Assembly (NCBI GenBank): GCA_033856515.1
Contig: JAWVEY010000048.1
Location: forward strand, 1-64,000
Source of the DNA: JALZKA01 sp033856515
GTDB lineage: Bacteria; Actinomycetota; Thermoleophilia; Solirubrobacterales; 70-9
Length of the DNA stretch: 64,000 nucleotides
Direction of reading: 5' to 3'
The stretch's first letter is position 1; the number at the start of each line of letters is the position of its first letter. The position numbers were made by a program, and so were the translations under genes. The notes below the pieces were generated by a model, which worked only from the letters and a program-made list of their open reading frames with translations, had not been told where the DNA came from and ran no database searches. Of this stretch, positions 49,772 to 60,000 are shown one piece after another.

Positions 49772-50680
49772 GTGACCGCCATTGAGATCAAAGACATGCG
49801 CAAGTCATACGGCTCGAACGAGGCTGTGCGCGGCATCGACCTCTCGGTCGAGGTTGGCGAGGTCTTTGCGTTTCTAGGGCCCAACGGCGCGGGGAAGACG
49901 ACCACCGTCGAGATCCTCGAGGGCTATCGCGAGCGGACGGCAGGCGACGTCAGCGTTCTCGGCGTCGATCCGAAGAACGGCGATCGCGAGTGGCGGGAGC
50001 GCATCGGCATCGTTCTCCAGGAGTGCCGCGTAGAGCCGCTCCTGACAGTGCGAGAGACGCTCGAGCTCTACGCCGGCTACTACCGGGCGCCGCGAGACGT
50101 CGATGAGACGATCGCACTCGTCGGGCTCGAGGGCAAAGCGGATGACCGCGCCGGCAAGCTGTCGGGTGGTCAGCAGCGCCGCCTTGACGTCGCCATGGCC
50201 CTGGTTGGGGATGCCGAGTTGCTTTTCCTCGACGAGCCGACGACCGGGTTCGACCCGTCGGCGCGTCGCCAGGCATGGGAGGTCATCGCGAGCCTTCGCG
50301 AACTCGGGAAGACGGTTTTCCTCACCACCCACTACATGGACGAGGCGCAGTTCCTCGCCGACCGGGTGGCGATCATCCGCGACGGGCTGATCGTCGCCGA
50401 GGGCGCGCCGAATGAGCTCGGCGGTCGTGCTGAGCGAGCGAGCGCGATCAGGTTCTTGCTCCCGCCCGGGGTTACCGCCGGGGACCTGCCCGACGGCATC
50501 GGCCGGGTCGAAACCGAGCTGCGCGGCGCAGGTGTCGCGATCTCGACCGACGACCCCGTTCGCACGCTGAACGCCCTCACGGGTTGGGCGATGGAGCTCG
50601 GCCACGAGCTGAGCGGACTCGAGGTCACGCGACCGAGCCTGGAAGACATGTATCTCGAGCTGACCGAGGAGCCCGCGTGA
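49772..50680 (+). CDS. ABC transporter ATP-binding protein
   Basis: A 302-residue exporter-type ATPase of the DrrA family. Walker A GPNGAGKTTT, Q-loop VLQECRVEPLL, signature LSGGQQRRLDVA, Walker B LLFLDEPTTGFD and the H-loop TTHYMDEAQ are all present. A C-terminal domain of about 75 residues (LLPPGVTAGDLPDG) is typical. GTG 49772 precedes the first beta-strand; the frame continues upstream to 49694 without similarity. It is coupled to the permease by a 4-base overlap (GTGA). Confidence 0.93.
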   Translation: MTAIEIKDMRKSYGSNEAVRGIDLSVEVGEVFAFLGPNGAGKTTTVEILEGYRERTAGDVSVLGVDPKNGDREWRERIGIVLQECRVEPLLTVRETLELYAGYYRAPRDVDETIALVGLEGKADDRAGKLSGGQQRRLDVAMALVGDAELLFLDEPTTGFDPSARRQAWEVIASLRELGKTVFLTTHYMDEAQFLADRVAIIRDGLIVAEGAPNELGGRAERASAIRFLLPPGVTAGDLPDGIGRVETELRGAGVAISTDDPVRTLNALTGWAMELGHELSGLEVTRPSLEDMYLELTEEPA

Positions 50681-51447
50681 GCGCTATCACACTCGTCAGG
50701 CACCAGTACCGCTACGACAGGCGGGTCTTCTGGCGGAGCCCTGCGTCCGTGTTCTTCACGGTGATGCTGCCGCTGATCTTCCTTTTCATCTTCTGCGAGA
50801 TCTTCGGGAACGACACGATCGAGGAGCGCGGGAACATCTCGATCGCCACCTACTACGTGCCGGGGATCATGACGCTCGCGATCGTGTCCGCGACGCTGGT
50901 GAGCCTTGCGATCTCGCTTGTCGAGGCGCGGGACAGCGGCCGGCTCAAGCGCGTTCGCTCGACGCCGTTGCCCACCTGGGCGACCGTTGCCGGACGGGTC
51001 GGCAATGCGGTCGTCATCTCGCTCCTAATGACCGTGATCGTGACCTTGATCGGGTACGTGGTCTACGACGTGGAAGTTCCGACCTCGACGGCCCCAGCGC
51101 TGTTGGTGGCAATCCTGGTCGGCGCCGCCTCGTTTTCGTGCCTGGGCTTCGCCCTGACCGCCGTGATCCCCAGCGAAGATGCCGCGCCCGCGATCACGAA
51201 TGTCGCGGTCCTCCCCCTGTACTTCCTCTCCGGGGTGTTCATCCCCGACACGGAGATCCCTGATGGAGTGCTCGACGTCGCCTCCGTGTTCCCGATCCGC
51301 AATTTCTTCGAAGCGTTGTTCACGGCGTTTGATCCCGCGACGACGGGCGCCGGATTCGAGTGGGGCAACCTCGGCATCGTGGCGCTGTGGGGAGTGGGCG
51401 GCCTGCTCCTCGCGATGCGCTTCTTCCGCTGGGCGCCTCGCGGCTAG
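50677..51447 (+). CDS. ABC-2 type transporter permease
   Basis: A 256-residue membrane protein with six helices, including SVFFTVMLPLIFLFIFCEIF, TYYVPGIMTLAIVSATLVSL, GNAVVISLLMTVIVTLIGYV, AILVGAASFSCLGFALTAVI and LPLYFLSGVFIPDTEIP (the ABC-2 signature region). It forms an exporter with the upstream ATPase. The substrate (drug, lipid or polymer) is not deducible. Confidence 0.92.
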   Translation: MSAITLVRHQYRYDRRVFWRSPASVFFTVMLPLIFLFIFCEIFGNDTIEERGNISIATYYVPGIMTLAIVSATLVSLAISLVEARDSGRLKRVRSTPLPTWATVAGRVGNAVVISLLMTVIVTLIGYVVYDVEVPTSTAPALLVAILVGAASFSCLGFALTAVIPSEDAAPAITNVAVLPLYFLSGVFIPDTEIPDGVLDVASVFPIRNFFEALFTAFDPATTGAGFEWGNLGIVALWGVGGLLLAMRFFRWAPRG

Positions 51448-51455
51448 CCACTGAA

Positions 51456-51461
51456 TAGATT
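51456..51461 (+). promoter_or_regulatory. -10 box for the VOC protein gene
   Basis: TAGATT lies 7 bases before GTG 51469. Confidence 0.4.
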
Positions 51462-51468
51462 CTTCTGA

Positions 51469-51831
51469 GTGATCCACCACGTGAGTGTCGAGGTCTCCGA
51501 GTTGGAGCGAAGCGGGCGGTTCTACGACTCCGTCGTGGGCGCGCTCGGCTGGCGACGCCACGTCGAGTCGGACGATCAGATCGGCTGGGGCATCGTGCGC
51601 CCCGTCTTCTTTGCCTCGACCCGTCATGCCCCAAGTTCTGGAAGCGGGCACATCTGCTTCGCTTCACCTGGGATCTCAGGTGTCAAGGGCGCCTGGGAGG
51701 GAGGCGTCGAGAATGGCGGCAAGGACGATGGACCCCCAGGACAGCGCCCCGAATACGGTGCTACCTACTACTCCGCCTACCTCCTCGACCCGGACGGCAA
51801 CCGGATCGAGATCGCAGTCGGCGCTCACTAG
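51469..51831 (+). CDS. VOC (glyoxalase/bleomycin resistance) family protein
   Basis: A 120-residue protein made of two beta-alpha-beta3 modules. It starts MIHHVSVEVSELERSGRFYD, has FASTRHAPSSGSGHICFASP and ends YYSAYLLDPDGNRIEIAVG. His6-like and Glu ligands for a metal are present. The substrate is unknown; the family is broad. It precedes gap, with an independent leaderless promoter. Confidence 0.85.
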   Translation: MIHHVSVEVSELERSGRFYDSVVGALGWRRHVESDDQIGWGIVRPVFFASTRHAPSSGSGHICFASPGISGVKGAWEGGVENGGKDDGPPGQRPEYGATYYSAYLLDPDGNRIEIAVGAH

Positions 51832-51864
51832 AAACTTAAGAAACCAACCAGGAGGAAACGAGAC

Positions 51865-52869
<1,005 letters not shown>

Positions 52870-52877
52870 CGCGCAGG

Positions 52878-54086
52878 TTGGCCCAAGGCTTTCGCAGCGT
52901 CCGGGAGGCGCCGGCCGAGGGCAAGCGCGTCCTGGTCCGTGCTGACTTGAACGTGCCTCTCGCCGACGGCGAGATCACGGACGACACCCGCATTCGCGCG
53001 GCCCTGCCAACGGTCCAGCTGCTCTTGAAAAGGGACGCGAGCGTCGTTCTCGTCTCGCATCTCGGCCGGCCGGAGGGCCGCGATGAGCTCTCGATGCGAC
53101 CCGTGCGGGATCGGCTGGCAAGGCACCTCAGCGTGCCCGTGGAGCTCGCCCCTGGCGTGGTGGGAGCCGATGTCTCTGCAGCGGCAGACGCGCTCGAGTC
53201 CGGGCAGGTGCTCCTGCTCGAGAACAGCCGCTGGGAGAAGGGGGAGACGGAGAACGACCCGGACCTCGCCGCGGCCCTCGCCGACTTTGCCGACCTCTAT
53301 GTAAATGACGCGTTCGGCGCAGCGCATCGTGCTCACGCTACGACCGAGGGCGTGGCGCACCTCCTTCCCGCCTACGCAGGCCTCCTGCTCGAGCGCGAGC
53401 TCTCCGAGCTGACCGCGCTCCGCGACGATCCGCAGAGGCCCCTGGTCGTGGTCCTCGGAGGGGCCAAGGTGTCGGACAAGATCGGCGTGCTTGACCGCTT
53501 CCTCCAAATGGCGGACAAGGTCCTGATCGGCGGCGCGATGTGCTTCGCGTTCTTCAAGGCGCGAGGCGTTGGCATTGGCGACTCGCTTCTCGCCGAAGAG
53601 GACGTGCCCCTGGCCGAGAAGCTCCTCGAGAAGTCGGAACGCTCGGATTGCGAGCTTCTACTACCGACGGACCTCGTGATCGGCGACTCGTTCAGCGCTG
53701 ACGCTGAGCGCAAGGAGATCAAGGGGATCGAGGTGCCGGATGGCTGGATGGGCCTCGACATCGGGCCGGAGACCTCGAAGCGCTACGCCGAGTCGATCGA
53801 GGCGGCGGGCGCCGTCCTTTGGAACGGCCCGATGGGAGCGTTCGAGATGGACCCGTTCGCAGGCGGTACTCGCACTGTCGCCCAGGCTGTTGCCAAGGCG
53901 CCGGGCCACACAGTTGTCGGAGGTGGAGACTCCGCCGCCGCGCTCGTGGCGTTCGGCCTGGATCAGGACGTGGATTGGCTTTCGACCGGCGGCGGCGCGT
54001 CGCTCGAGCTGTTGGAGGGCAAGGAGCTGCCTGGCGTTGCCGCGCTCGCTCACAATGATGGGAACAACGAAAAGGACGTGACATGA
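52878..54086 (+). CDS. pgk: phosphoglycerate kinase
   Basis: Transfers phosphate from 1,3-bisphosphoglycerate to ADP. The 402-residue protein starts FRSVREAPAEGKRVLVRADLN, contains VLVSHLGRPEGRDELSMRPV, NSRWEKGETENDP, DAFGAAHRAHATT, VVLGGAKVSDKIGVL and VVGGGDSAAALVAFGL-STGGGASLELLEGK. TTG 52878 directly precedes the conserved start and is 8 bases after the gap stop; no ATG or GTG is nearby in frame. It overlaps tpiA by 4 bases. Confidence 0.94.
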   Translation: MAQGFRSVREAPAEGKRVLVRADLNVPLADGEITDDTRIRAALPTVQLLLKRDASVVLVSHLGRPEGRDELSMRPVRDRLARHLSVPVELAPGVVGADVSAAADALESGQVLLLENSRWEKGETENDPDLAAALADFADLYVNDAFGAAHRAHATTEGVAHLLPAYAGLLLERELSELTALRDDPQRPLVVVLGGAKVSDKIGVLDRFLQMADKVLIGGAMCFAFFKARGVGIGDSLLAEEDVPLAEKLLEKSERSDCELLLPTDLVIGDSFSADAERKEIKGIEVPDGWMGLDIGPETSKRYAESIEAAGAVLWNGPMGAFEMDPFAGGTRTVAQAVAKAPGHTVVGGGDSAAALVAFGLDQDVDWLSTGGGASLELLEGKELPGVAALAHNDGNNEKDVT

Positions 54087-54838
54087 GCGAGCGCAGGCCG
54101 TATCTGGCGGCAAACTGGAAAATGCAGAAGACCGTGGAGGAGACCGAGGACTTCCTCGACCGCTTCCTCGGGGACATCGGCGACCTCGGAGACACCGACG
54201 TCGTGATCTGCCCGCCGTTCACGTCTCTAGTGACAGCGGTGGAGCGCTGCAGGCGAAGCCCGGTCAAGGTCGCGGCCCAGAACATGCACGAGGCAGACTC
54301 CGGCGCATACACCGGCGAGATCTCGGCTTCGATGCTGACCTCCATCGGGGTCGAGGCAGTGATCCTTGGCCACTCGGAGCGCCGCGCGCTGTTCGCCGAG
54401 ACGGACGAAGCTCTCGCACACAAGCTCGTCACCGCGCTGCGCGCCGAGCTCCAGCCGATCCTGTGCGTGGGGGAGTCGGATGAGGAGCGCGAAGAAGGGC
54501 TCACCGAAGACGTGCTTCGCAGGCAGCTCGAGGCCGACCTCGAGCAGGTCGAAGACCAGCACCTGCCGCTGATCGTGATCGCCTACGAGCCGATCTGGGC
54601 GATCGGGACGGGCAAGACTGCATCGCCTGAACAGGCCGAGGAAGCGGTTGGATTCGCTCGCTCGATTGTCGCCGAGCGCGATGAGGAGGCCGCCGCGCAG
54701 ATTCGGATCCTGTACGGCGGGTCGGTCAAGCCCGATAACGCCGAGGAGCTCCTCGGTCGGGATGAGATCGACGGCGCCCTCGTGGGCGGGGCAAGCCTCG
54801 AGCCTGCGGACTTCCTGGCGATCTGCGAAGCGGCGTGA
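54083..54838 (+). CDS. tpiA: triosephosphate isomerase
   Basis: TIM-barrel isomerase of glycolysis, 251 residues. LAANWKMQKTVEETEDFL carries the catalytic Asn/Lys, ILGHSERRALF the catalytic His, AYEPIWAIGTGKTAS the catalytic Glu, and YGGSVKPDNAEELL the phosphate loop. ATGA overlaps join it to pgk before and gpmI after, indicating translational coupling. Confidence 0.97.
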   Translation: MSERRPYLAANWKMQKTVEETEDFLDRFLGDIGDLGDTDVVICPPFTSLVTAVERCRRSPVKVAAQNMHEADSGAYTGEISASMLTSIGVEAVILGHSERRALFAETDEALAHKLVTALRAELQPILCVGESDEEREEGLTEDVLRRQLEADLEQVEDQHLPLIVIAYEPIWAIGTGKTASPEQAEEAVGFARSIVAERDEEAAAQIRILYGGSVKPDNAEELLGRDEIDGALVGGASLEPADFLAICEAA

Positions 54839-56376
54839 GCCTTCCACCCGGACCCGGCGACCTGCCCGCGCCCTCCGTGGCGCTGGTGATCCTGGATGGC
54901 TGGGGCCTCGCCCCCGGCGGACCCGGCAACGCGATCTCCCAGGCCGACACACCGATCTTCGACGAGCTTTGGGCCGGATACGCGCATACGCAGCTCTCGG
55001 CGTCTGGGCGCGACGTCGGGCTGCCCGACGGGCAGATGGGCAACTCGGAGGTCGGGCACATGAACCTGGGCGCCGGAGCCGTGGTCAAGCAGGACCTCGC
55101 GCGAATCGACGACGCGATCGCCGACGGCTCCTTCTTCGAGAACGAGGCGCTCGTCGCGGCATGCAAGGCGGCACGCGAGTCGCCGCGCGGCCGGTTGCAC
55201 CTGATGGGCCTCGTCTCCGACGGCGGCGTCCACTCGGGGTGGGAGCACATCGAGGCGCTGATCGAGCTCGCCGCCCGCGAGGGCGTCCCGGACCTCGTAG
55301 TCCACGCCTTCACGGACGGCCGCGACACCCTGCCCAAGTCATCGGCCGGGTACATCCCGGAGCTGGAGCGGTGGCTGCGGCACGCGGGGCGTGTGGGGAC
55401 CGTCAGCGGCCGCTACTACGCGATGGACCGCGATACCCGCTGGGAGCGCACCAAGCTCGCCTACGACGCTCTGGTGCACGCACAGGGCGTGCGCGCCGCA
55501 ACGGCGGAGGAGGCCGTGAAGTCCGCGCATGATGGGGGCGAGACCGACGAGTTCATCAAGCCGGCCGTGATCGGCGACTACGACGGCATGGCACCCGGCG
55601 ATGTCCTCATCCACTTCAACTTCCGCCCGGATCGCACCCGCCAGCTCGTCCGCTCCCTTGCCGAGCCGGGCTTCGATGAGTTCTCGCGCTCGGGGGCTCC
55701 GGAATTCGAGCTCACCACACTTACCCAGTACCGCGAGGGCTGGCCTTACCCGATCGCCTTCCCGCCCAAGACGCCCGATACGACACTGGCGGAAGTCCTG
55801 GCGGGAGAAGGCGCGGGCCAGCTCCACGTCGCCGAGACCGAGAAGTACGCGCATGTCACCTACTTCTTCAACGGCGGCCGCGAGGAGGAGTGGGAGGGGG
55901 AGGAGCGTCGCCTCGTCGAGTCGCCACGCGAGGTCGCCACCTACGACGAGAAGCCCGAGATGAGCGCGGGCGCGGCCGCCGATGCGTTCATCGACGGTTG
56001 GAAGGAAGCCTCGCCGCGCTTCGGCATCCTGAACTTCGCGAACCCCGACATGGTCGGTCACTCCGGCGTGATCCCGGCGGCGGTCAAAGCGGTTGAAGCC
56101 GTTGATGAGTGCCTCGGCCGCGTCGTCGCAGCGGTGCACGAGAGCGGCGGAGCGCTGATCGTGACCGCCGACCACGGCAATGCCGACAACATGCTCGAGC
56201 CCGACGGCTCGCCCAACACCGCGCACTCCACGAACCCGGTGCCGTTCATCGTCACCGCGCAGGGCGTGCAGCTCGACGACGGCGGGATCCTCGCCGACGT
56301 GGCTCCCACCGCTCTCGACCTACTGGGGATCGATCAGCCCGCTGAGATGACGGGCCGCTCGCTCGTCTCCCCGTAG
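54835..56376 (+). CDS. gpmI: 2,3-bisphosphoglycerate-independent phosphoglycerate mutase
   Basis: Manganese-dependent mutase of 513 residues in the alkaline phosphatase superfamily. The start VALVILDGWGLAPGGPGNAI holds a metal ligand, PDGQMGNSEVGHMNLGAG carries the catalytic Ser, and VTADHGNADNM and NFANPDMVGHSG hold the other ligands. It replaces secG, which follows tpiA in many actinobacteria. The GTG start overlaps the tpiA stop by four bases. Confidence 0.96.
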   Translation: MSLPPGPGDLPAPSVALVILDGWGLAPGGPGNAISQADTPIFDELWAGYAHTQLSASGRDVGLPDGQMGNSEVGHMNLGAGAVVKQDLARIDDAIADGSFFENEALVAACKAARESPRGRLHLMGLVSDGGVHSGWEHIEALIELAAREGVPDLVVHAFTDGRDTLPKSSAGYIPELERWLRHAGRVGTVSGRYYAMDRDTRWERTKLAYDALVHAQGVRAATAEEAVKSAHDGGETDEFIKPAVIGDYDGMAPGDVLIHFNFRPDRTRQLVRSLAEPGFDEFSRSGAPEFELTTLTQYREGWPYPIAFPPKTPDTTLAEVLAGEGAGQLHVAETEKYAHVTYFFNGGREEEWEGEERRLVESPREVATYDEKPEMSAGAAADAFIDGWKEASPRFGILNFANPDMVGHSGVIPAAVKAVEAVDECLGRVVAAVHESGGALIVTADHGNADNMLEPDGSPNTAHSTNPVPFIVTAQGVQLDDGGILADVAPTALDLLGIDQPAEMTGRSLVSP

Positions 56377-56378
56377 CG

Positions 56379-57581
56379 ATGCGCCAGGATCCAAACCGCC
56401 TCAGCTTCGAGATTGAGGCGCGCGATGGGACTGCCCGCGCAGGCAAGCTCGTGACCCAACACGGTGAAGTCGTCACTCCGGCCTTCATCCCGCTGGCTAC
56501 GACAGGCGCGGTCAGGGGACTCGATACCGACGAGGTAGCGGCGCTCGGCTACGAGATGGTTCTCGGTAACACCTTCCACCTCGACCTGCGTCCCGGCCAC
56601 GAGCACATCCGCTCGCTCGGTGGTTTGCATAAGTTCATGAACTGGGACCGGGCGATCATCACGGACTCGGGCGGCTTCCAGGTCTTCTCGCTCGCGCACG
56701 GCAACGTCGCCGACGAGATCAAGGGCCGGCGCGGCAGCGCGGGCAACCACGGCGCGATCCTCGACATCGCCGAGGAGGGAGTCCGCTTCCGTTCCTACCT
56801 GGACGGGGTCGAGCGCTTCATGGGCCCCGAGGAGTCGATGGGCATCCAGGCCGCCCTCGGCTCCGACATCGCGCTGGTCTTCGACGAGTGCACTCCGTAC
56901 CACGCCGACCTCGACTACACGGCGCGATCGACAGAGCGGACGCACCGCTGGCTCGATCGTTGCCTCAAGTGGCACGAGAGCGAGGGGCCTCCAGGCCAAG
57001 CGGTGTTCGGGATCGTCCAAGGCGGCGTCCATGAGGAGCTTCGCCGGAGCTCAGCCGAGCGCGTGAGCGCCGCGGCGATCGACGGCATCTCGATCGGTGG
57101 CACGCTCGGTCGCGACAAGGACGAGATGGCGGGCGTGCTTGAGTTGACCACGCCGCTCCTCTCGGTCGATGCGCCGAAGCACCTGCTCGGGATCGGCGAG
57201 CCCGACGACCTCCTCAACTTCATCGGCCTGGGCATCGACGTGTTCGACTGCGCGGTGCCCACACGCCTGGGAAGGCATGGCGTGGCGCTCGCGCCGCTGC
57301 CAGACGATCGCTTCCGCATGAACGTACGCTCGCCTGACCTGGCCGCGGACGAGGCCCCGCTCGTCGAGGGTTGCCCGTGCCCGGCGTGCGCCCGCCACAC
57401 TCGCGCGTACCTCCACTACCTGACCCGCGCAGAGGAGCTGACGGCGGTCCGGCTTCTGACCCTGCACAACCTGACCTATCTGGAGCGTCTGGTGCGGGGC
57501 GCGCGCGAGGCAATCGCGGCGGGTCGCTACGAGGAGTACCGCAGCGCCGGTTTGGCCGGCGCTGCGCCCTGGAGCGCCTGA
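56379..57581 (+). CDS. tgt: queuine tRNA-ribosyltransferase
   Basis: Exchanges guanine 34 for a 7-deazaguanine precursor in GUN-anticodon tRNAs. The 400-residue protein has the nucleophile region ITDSGGFQVFSL, substrate motif IVQGGVHEELR, GIGEPDDLLNFIGLGIDVFDCAVPTR (the second active Asp), and the zinc site CPCPACARHTRAYLHYL with a distal His in LLTLHNLTYL. It follows gpmI after two bases, so it is probably in the same operon. Confidence 0.95.
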   Translation: MRQDPNRLSFEIEARDGTARAGKLVTQHGEVVTPAFIPLATTGAVRGLDTDEVAALGYEMVLGNTFHLDLRPGHEHIRSLGGLHKFMNWDRAIITDSGGFQVFSLAHGNVADEIKGRRGSAGNHGAILDIAEEGVRFRSYLDGVERFMGPEESMGIQAALGSDIALVFDECTPYHADLDYTARSTERTHRWLDRCLKWHESEGPPGQAVFGIVQGGVHEELRRSSAERVSAAAIDGISIGGTLGRDKDEMAGVLELTTPLLSVDAPKHLLGIGEPDDLLNFIGLGIDVFDCAVPTRLGRHGVALAPLPDDRFRMNVRSPDLAADEAPLVEGCPCPACARHTRAYLHYLTRAEELTAVRLLTLHNLTYLERLVRGAREAIAAGRYEEYRSAGLAGAAPWSA

Positions 57582-57584
57582 CCC

Positions 57585-58838
57585 CTACTGGGTGTTGTCG
57601 CCGACAAGCTCCTTGAGCTTGTCGATCTGATCGTTGATCTCGTCCGAGATGAAGTCGCCGAGGTCGGTGTTTTGCCCGGCGTCGGTGAGGACAAGGACGA
57701 CGATGGCAATCACGGCCGCCAGGATCGCGACCAGGAAGAGCACTCCAAGCGCGCGCAGGAACCGGGAGCCGCCCGAAGGCTTCTGCGCCTGGACTGGGGC
57801 TGGTGCGGGCGCCGCAGCGGCCCGGCGGGGCGGGCGGTAGGCCGGCTCGGGCGAGATCGGCGTTGCGATGTCGGGCGAGTCCATTGCCCGCGTGGCGGCT
57901 GTTGCAGCGCCGCCGGCGATGAGCGCCCGGGTTGGCATCTCGTCGGAGGCGACCGGCGGCTCGCGACCGGAGATGCCCGCGCGCAGGGCGGCAGAGAACT
58001 CCTTGGCCGTGGAGTAGCGATGGTCCACCTCTCCCTCCAGCGCGCGCAGCACGGCGGTCGAGAGCGTCTCGGGCACCGCCGCGTCGTAGGAGGTGGGAGG
58101 GAGGGGGCTTTCGGACTCGCGGCGGATCGCGAGCTCGGCGAGGCTCGAGCCCTCCCAAGGAAGGCGCGCCGTGAGCATCTGGTAGATCACGACGCCCAGG
58201 GCATAGACGTCAGCGGCGGGGGTCGCCTCGCCGCCGCGCGCCTGTTCGGGGGCGAGATAGGCGGCCGTGCCCACGACGGATCCGACCTGGGTGATCCGAG
58301 TCTGCTCGGCCGCTCGAGCGATGCCGAAGTCCGTCAGCTTGACCGTCATCTCGTCAGTCTGCGGATCGTGCGAGCCCTGAGTTTGGCGTCCGGCCGGGCC
58401 GCCGATCACCATCAGGTTGCCCGGCTTCACGTCGCGGTGGATGATGCCCTGGCGGTGCGCGTACTCCAAGCCCGCGCAGGACTGCACGCCGATCGAGACG
58501 GCAACCTCTGAGCCGAGCTTTCCCTGGCGCTGGAGCAGCTGCGCAACCGAGCGGCCTTCGACATATTCCATGACGATGTAGTGGCGGTCGTGATCGACGC
58601 CCGTGTCATAGACCTGGACGATGTTGGGATGGATGAGGCGCGCCACGGCGAGCGCCTCACGGCGGAAGCGCGCGACGAACTTCTCATCGTCGGAGAGATG
58701 CTCGGCGAGGATCTTCACCGCGACCGTGCGCTCGAGCACCCGGTCGGTCGCCCCGTAGACGGTCGACATGCCGCCGGAGCCCAGGCGGTCACCCAGCTCG
58801 TAGCGGTCGGAAATGAGGCTGCTGCCAGGACCTGCCAT
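57585..58838 (-). CDS. Ser/Thr protein kinase with one membrane helix
   Basis: A 417-residue PknB-type kinase. N-terminal kinase domain (about 1-270) with GSGGMSTVY (glycine loop), AVKILA (Lys), HRDVKPGNL (catalytic loop), DFGIAR, APEQARGG and DVYALGVVIYQM. A proline/alanine-rich linker leads to a helix at about 357-380 (LGVLFLVAILAAVIAIVVLV) and a short acidic extracellular tail of about 33 residues, with no PASTA repeats. Its start overlaps the upstream lipoprotein stop by one base (TGATG). Confidence 0.92.
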   Translation of the reverse strand: MAGPGSSLISDRYELGDRLGSGGMSTVYGATDRVLERTVAVKILAEHLSDDEKFVARFRREALAVARLIHPNIVQVYDTGVDHDRHYIVMEYVEGRSVAQLLQRQGKLGSEVAVSIGVQSCAGLEYAHRQGIIHRDVKPGNLMVIGGPAGRQTQGSHDPQTDEMTVKLTDFGIARAAEQTRITQVGSVVGTAAYLAPEQARGGEATPAADVYALGVVIYQMLTARLPWEGSSLAELAIRRESESPLPPTSYDAAVPETLSTAVLRALEGEVDHRYSTAKEFSAALRAGISGREPPVASDEMPTRALIAGGAATAATRAMDSPDIATPISPEPAYRPPRRAAAAPAPAPVQAQKPSGGSRFLRALGVLFLVAILAAVIAIVVLVLTDAGQNTDLGDFISDEINDQIDKLKELVGDNTQ

Positions 58839-59239
58839 CAGGGCGCCACGCCTTCCTCGCCGGTCGCGCCGCCAGTCTCATCCGGGGGCTCCTCGGCAGG
58901 CACACAATCGTCGCGAACGAGCGTGACAAGCTTGCCACTCGCTTCCACAAGGGTCTCTTCGAGCTCGCCTTTGACGGTGTTGATGCCGGCGATAGCAGCC
59001 TGGATCTGAGCAGCAGTGGCCTCGGCGGTATCGCACTCGCCGTCGTCTACCTGCGACTGGACTTCATCAAGCTTTGTGACGATGTTTTCCCCCGTCTGCA
59101 AAGGGATGGTTCCTTCGTCGACCTCGTCGCCGCCTCCGCACGCGGCAAGCACAGTGGCGCACACAATCGTGCTCATCGCGCCCAGTGTTGCGCGTTTCCC
59201 CAGCACACGAGCGAGTCTATGTAGTCCCCTGGGCCTCAT
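58838..59239 (-). CDS. small predicted lipoprotein upstream of the kinase
   Basis: A 133-residue exported protein. Lipobox LAAC (in CATVLAACGGG) follows a basic n-region. The mature part is helical, with heptad-like spacing (NIVTKLDEVQSQVDDGEC, AGINTVKGELEETLVEAS), two cysteines and an acidic proline-rich C-terminus. ATG 59239 overlaps the stop of the phosphoesterase gene (ATGA); GTG 59206 is an alternative. It may be the extracellular partner of the kinase, judged by position only. Confidence 0.75.
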   Translation of the reverse strand: MRPRGLHRLARVLGKRATLGAMSTIVCATVLAACGGGDEVDEGTIPLQTGENIVTKLDEVQSQVDDGECDTAEATAAQIQAAIAGINTVKGELEETLVEASGKLVTLVRDDCVPAEEPPDETGGATGEEGVAP

Positions 59240-59976
59240 TGCCCGACCGCCAGGCGTCGCCCGAGGTGCTCGGGGAGGCCCGCTTCGATGATTGACTCGG
59301 CCGCTTTGTCAACCGGGTACTCGATGCGCGCGTAGGCGGCCGTCCAGGCCTCCGTATCGAGGGTGAGCCAGGCTGCCCGAGGGTCGCCGTCTCGCGGCTG
59401 GCCGACGCTGCCGGGGTTGAGAAGCCATCGGCCCTCGCCGACATCGAGCGTGGTTCCCGCGGCGACCTGGGCGCCCTGCGTCGCGTCCACGTCGCCGTCA
59501 TCGTCGGCCCGGAAGCAGAGGGCAACGTGGGAGTGGCCGACCATGGCCACACGGCTTGCCTGGCGCGCGATGCACGCGCCCGCCTGATCGGGCCATAGGA
59601 CATATTCCCAGATGGGGTCACGGGGCGAGGCGTGGTAGACGGCCACATCCCGGGACTCGTCGGTTGGCTTCAGGCTCTCGAGAAAGGTGCGCGAGTCGTC
59701 GTCGAGCTTGCCGCGGGTCCAAATCGCAGCCTCCGCCGCTGCCGGCGAGAACGACGAGATGTCCAGCGCGCCCAGCGCCGCGAGGTCGTGGTTCCCCGCC
59801 AGGCACAGATCGGCCCGCTCGGCGACGATGCTGGAGCACTCGTTCGGTTGCGCGCCGTAGCCGACCACGTCGCCCAGGCACCAGAGCTCGTCCGGCGGAT
59901 CCCGGTCGATCTCGGCCAGGACGGCCTCGAAGGCAGGCAGGTTCGCGTGGATGTCGGAGATGACGGCAACCTTCAT
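59236..59976 (-). CDS. metallophosphoesterase
   Basis: A 246-residue calcineurin-like phosphoesterase of the YfcE/MJ0936 type. Metal motifs: SDIHANLPAFEAVL (D-x-H), CLGDVVGYGAQPNEC (GDxxGYG), AGNHDLAAL (GNH-D) and VGHSHVALC (GHxH), plus NPGSVGQPRDGDPRAAW. The first gene of the phosphoesterase-lipoprotein-kinase operon. The substrate is unknown; phosphodiesterase activity is the usual property. Confidence 0.93.
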   Translation of the reverse strand: MKVAVISDIHANLPAFEAVLAEIDRDPPDELWCLGDVVGYGAQPNECSSIVAERADLCLAGNHDLAALGALDISSFSPAAAEAAIWTRGKLDDDSRTFLESLKPTDESRDVAVYHASPRDPIWEYVLWPDQAGACIARQASRVAMVGHSHVALCFRADDDGDVDATQGAQVAAGTTLDVGEGRWLLNPGSVGQPRDGDPRAAWLTLDTEAWTAAYARIEYPVDKAAESIIEAGLPEHLGRRLAVGQ

Positions 59977-59986
59977 ACGGGCGGAC

Positions 59987-59992
59987 TATCGT
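59987..59992 (+). promoter_or_regulatory. -10 box for the M48 protease gene
   Basis: TATCGT lies 8 bases before ATG 60001. The divergent phosphoesterase starts at 59976, so the intergenic gap is 24 bases; on the minus strand GATAGT lies 8 bases before that start. Confidence 0.45.
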
Positions 59993-60000
59993 AGGAGCGG

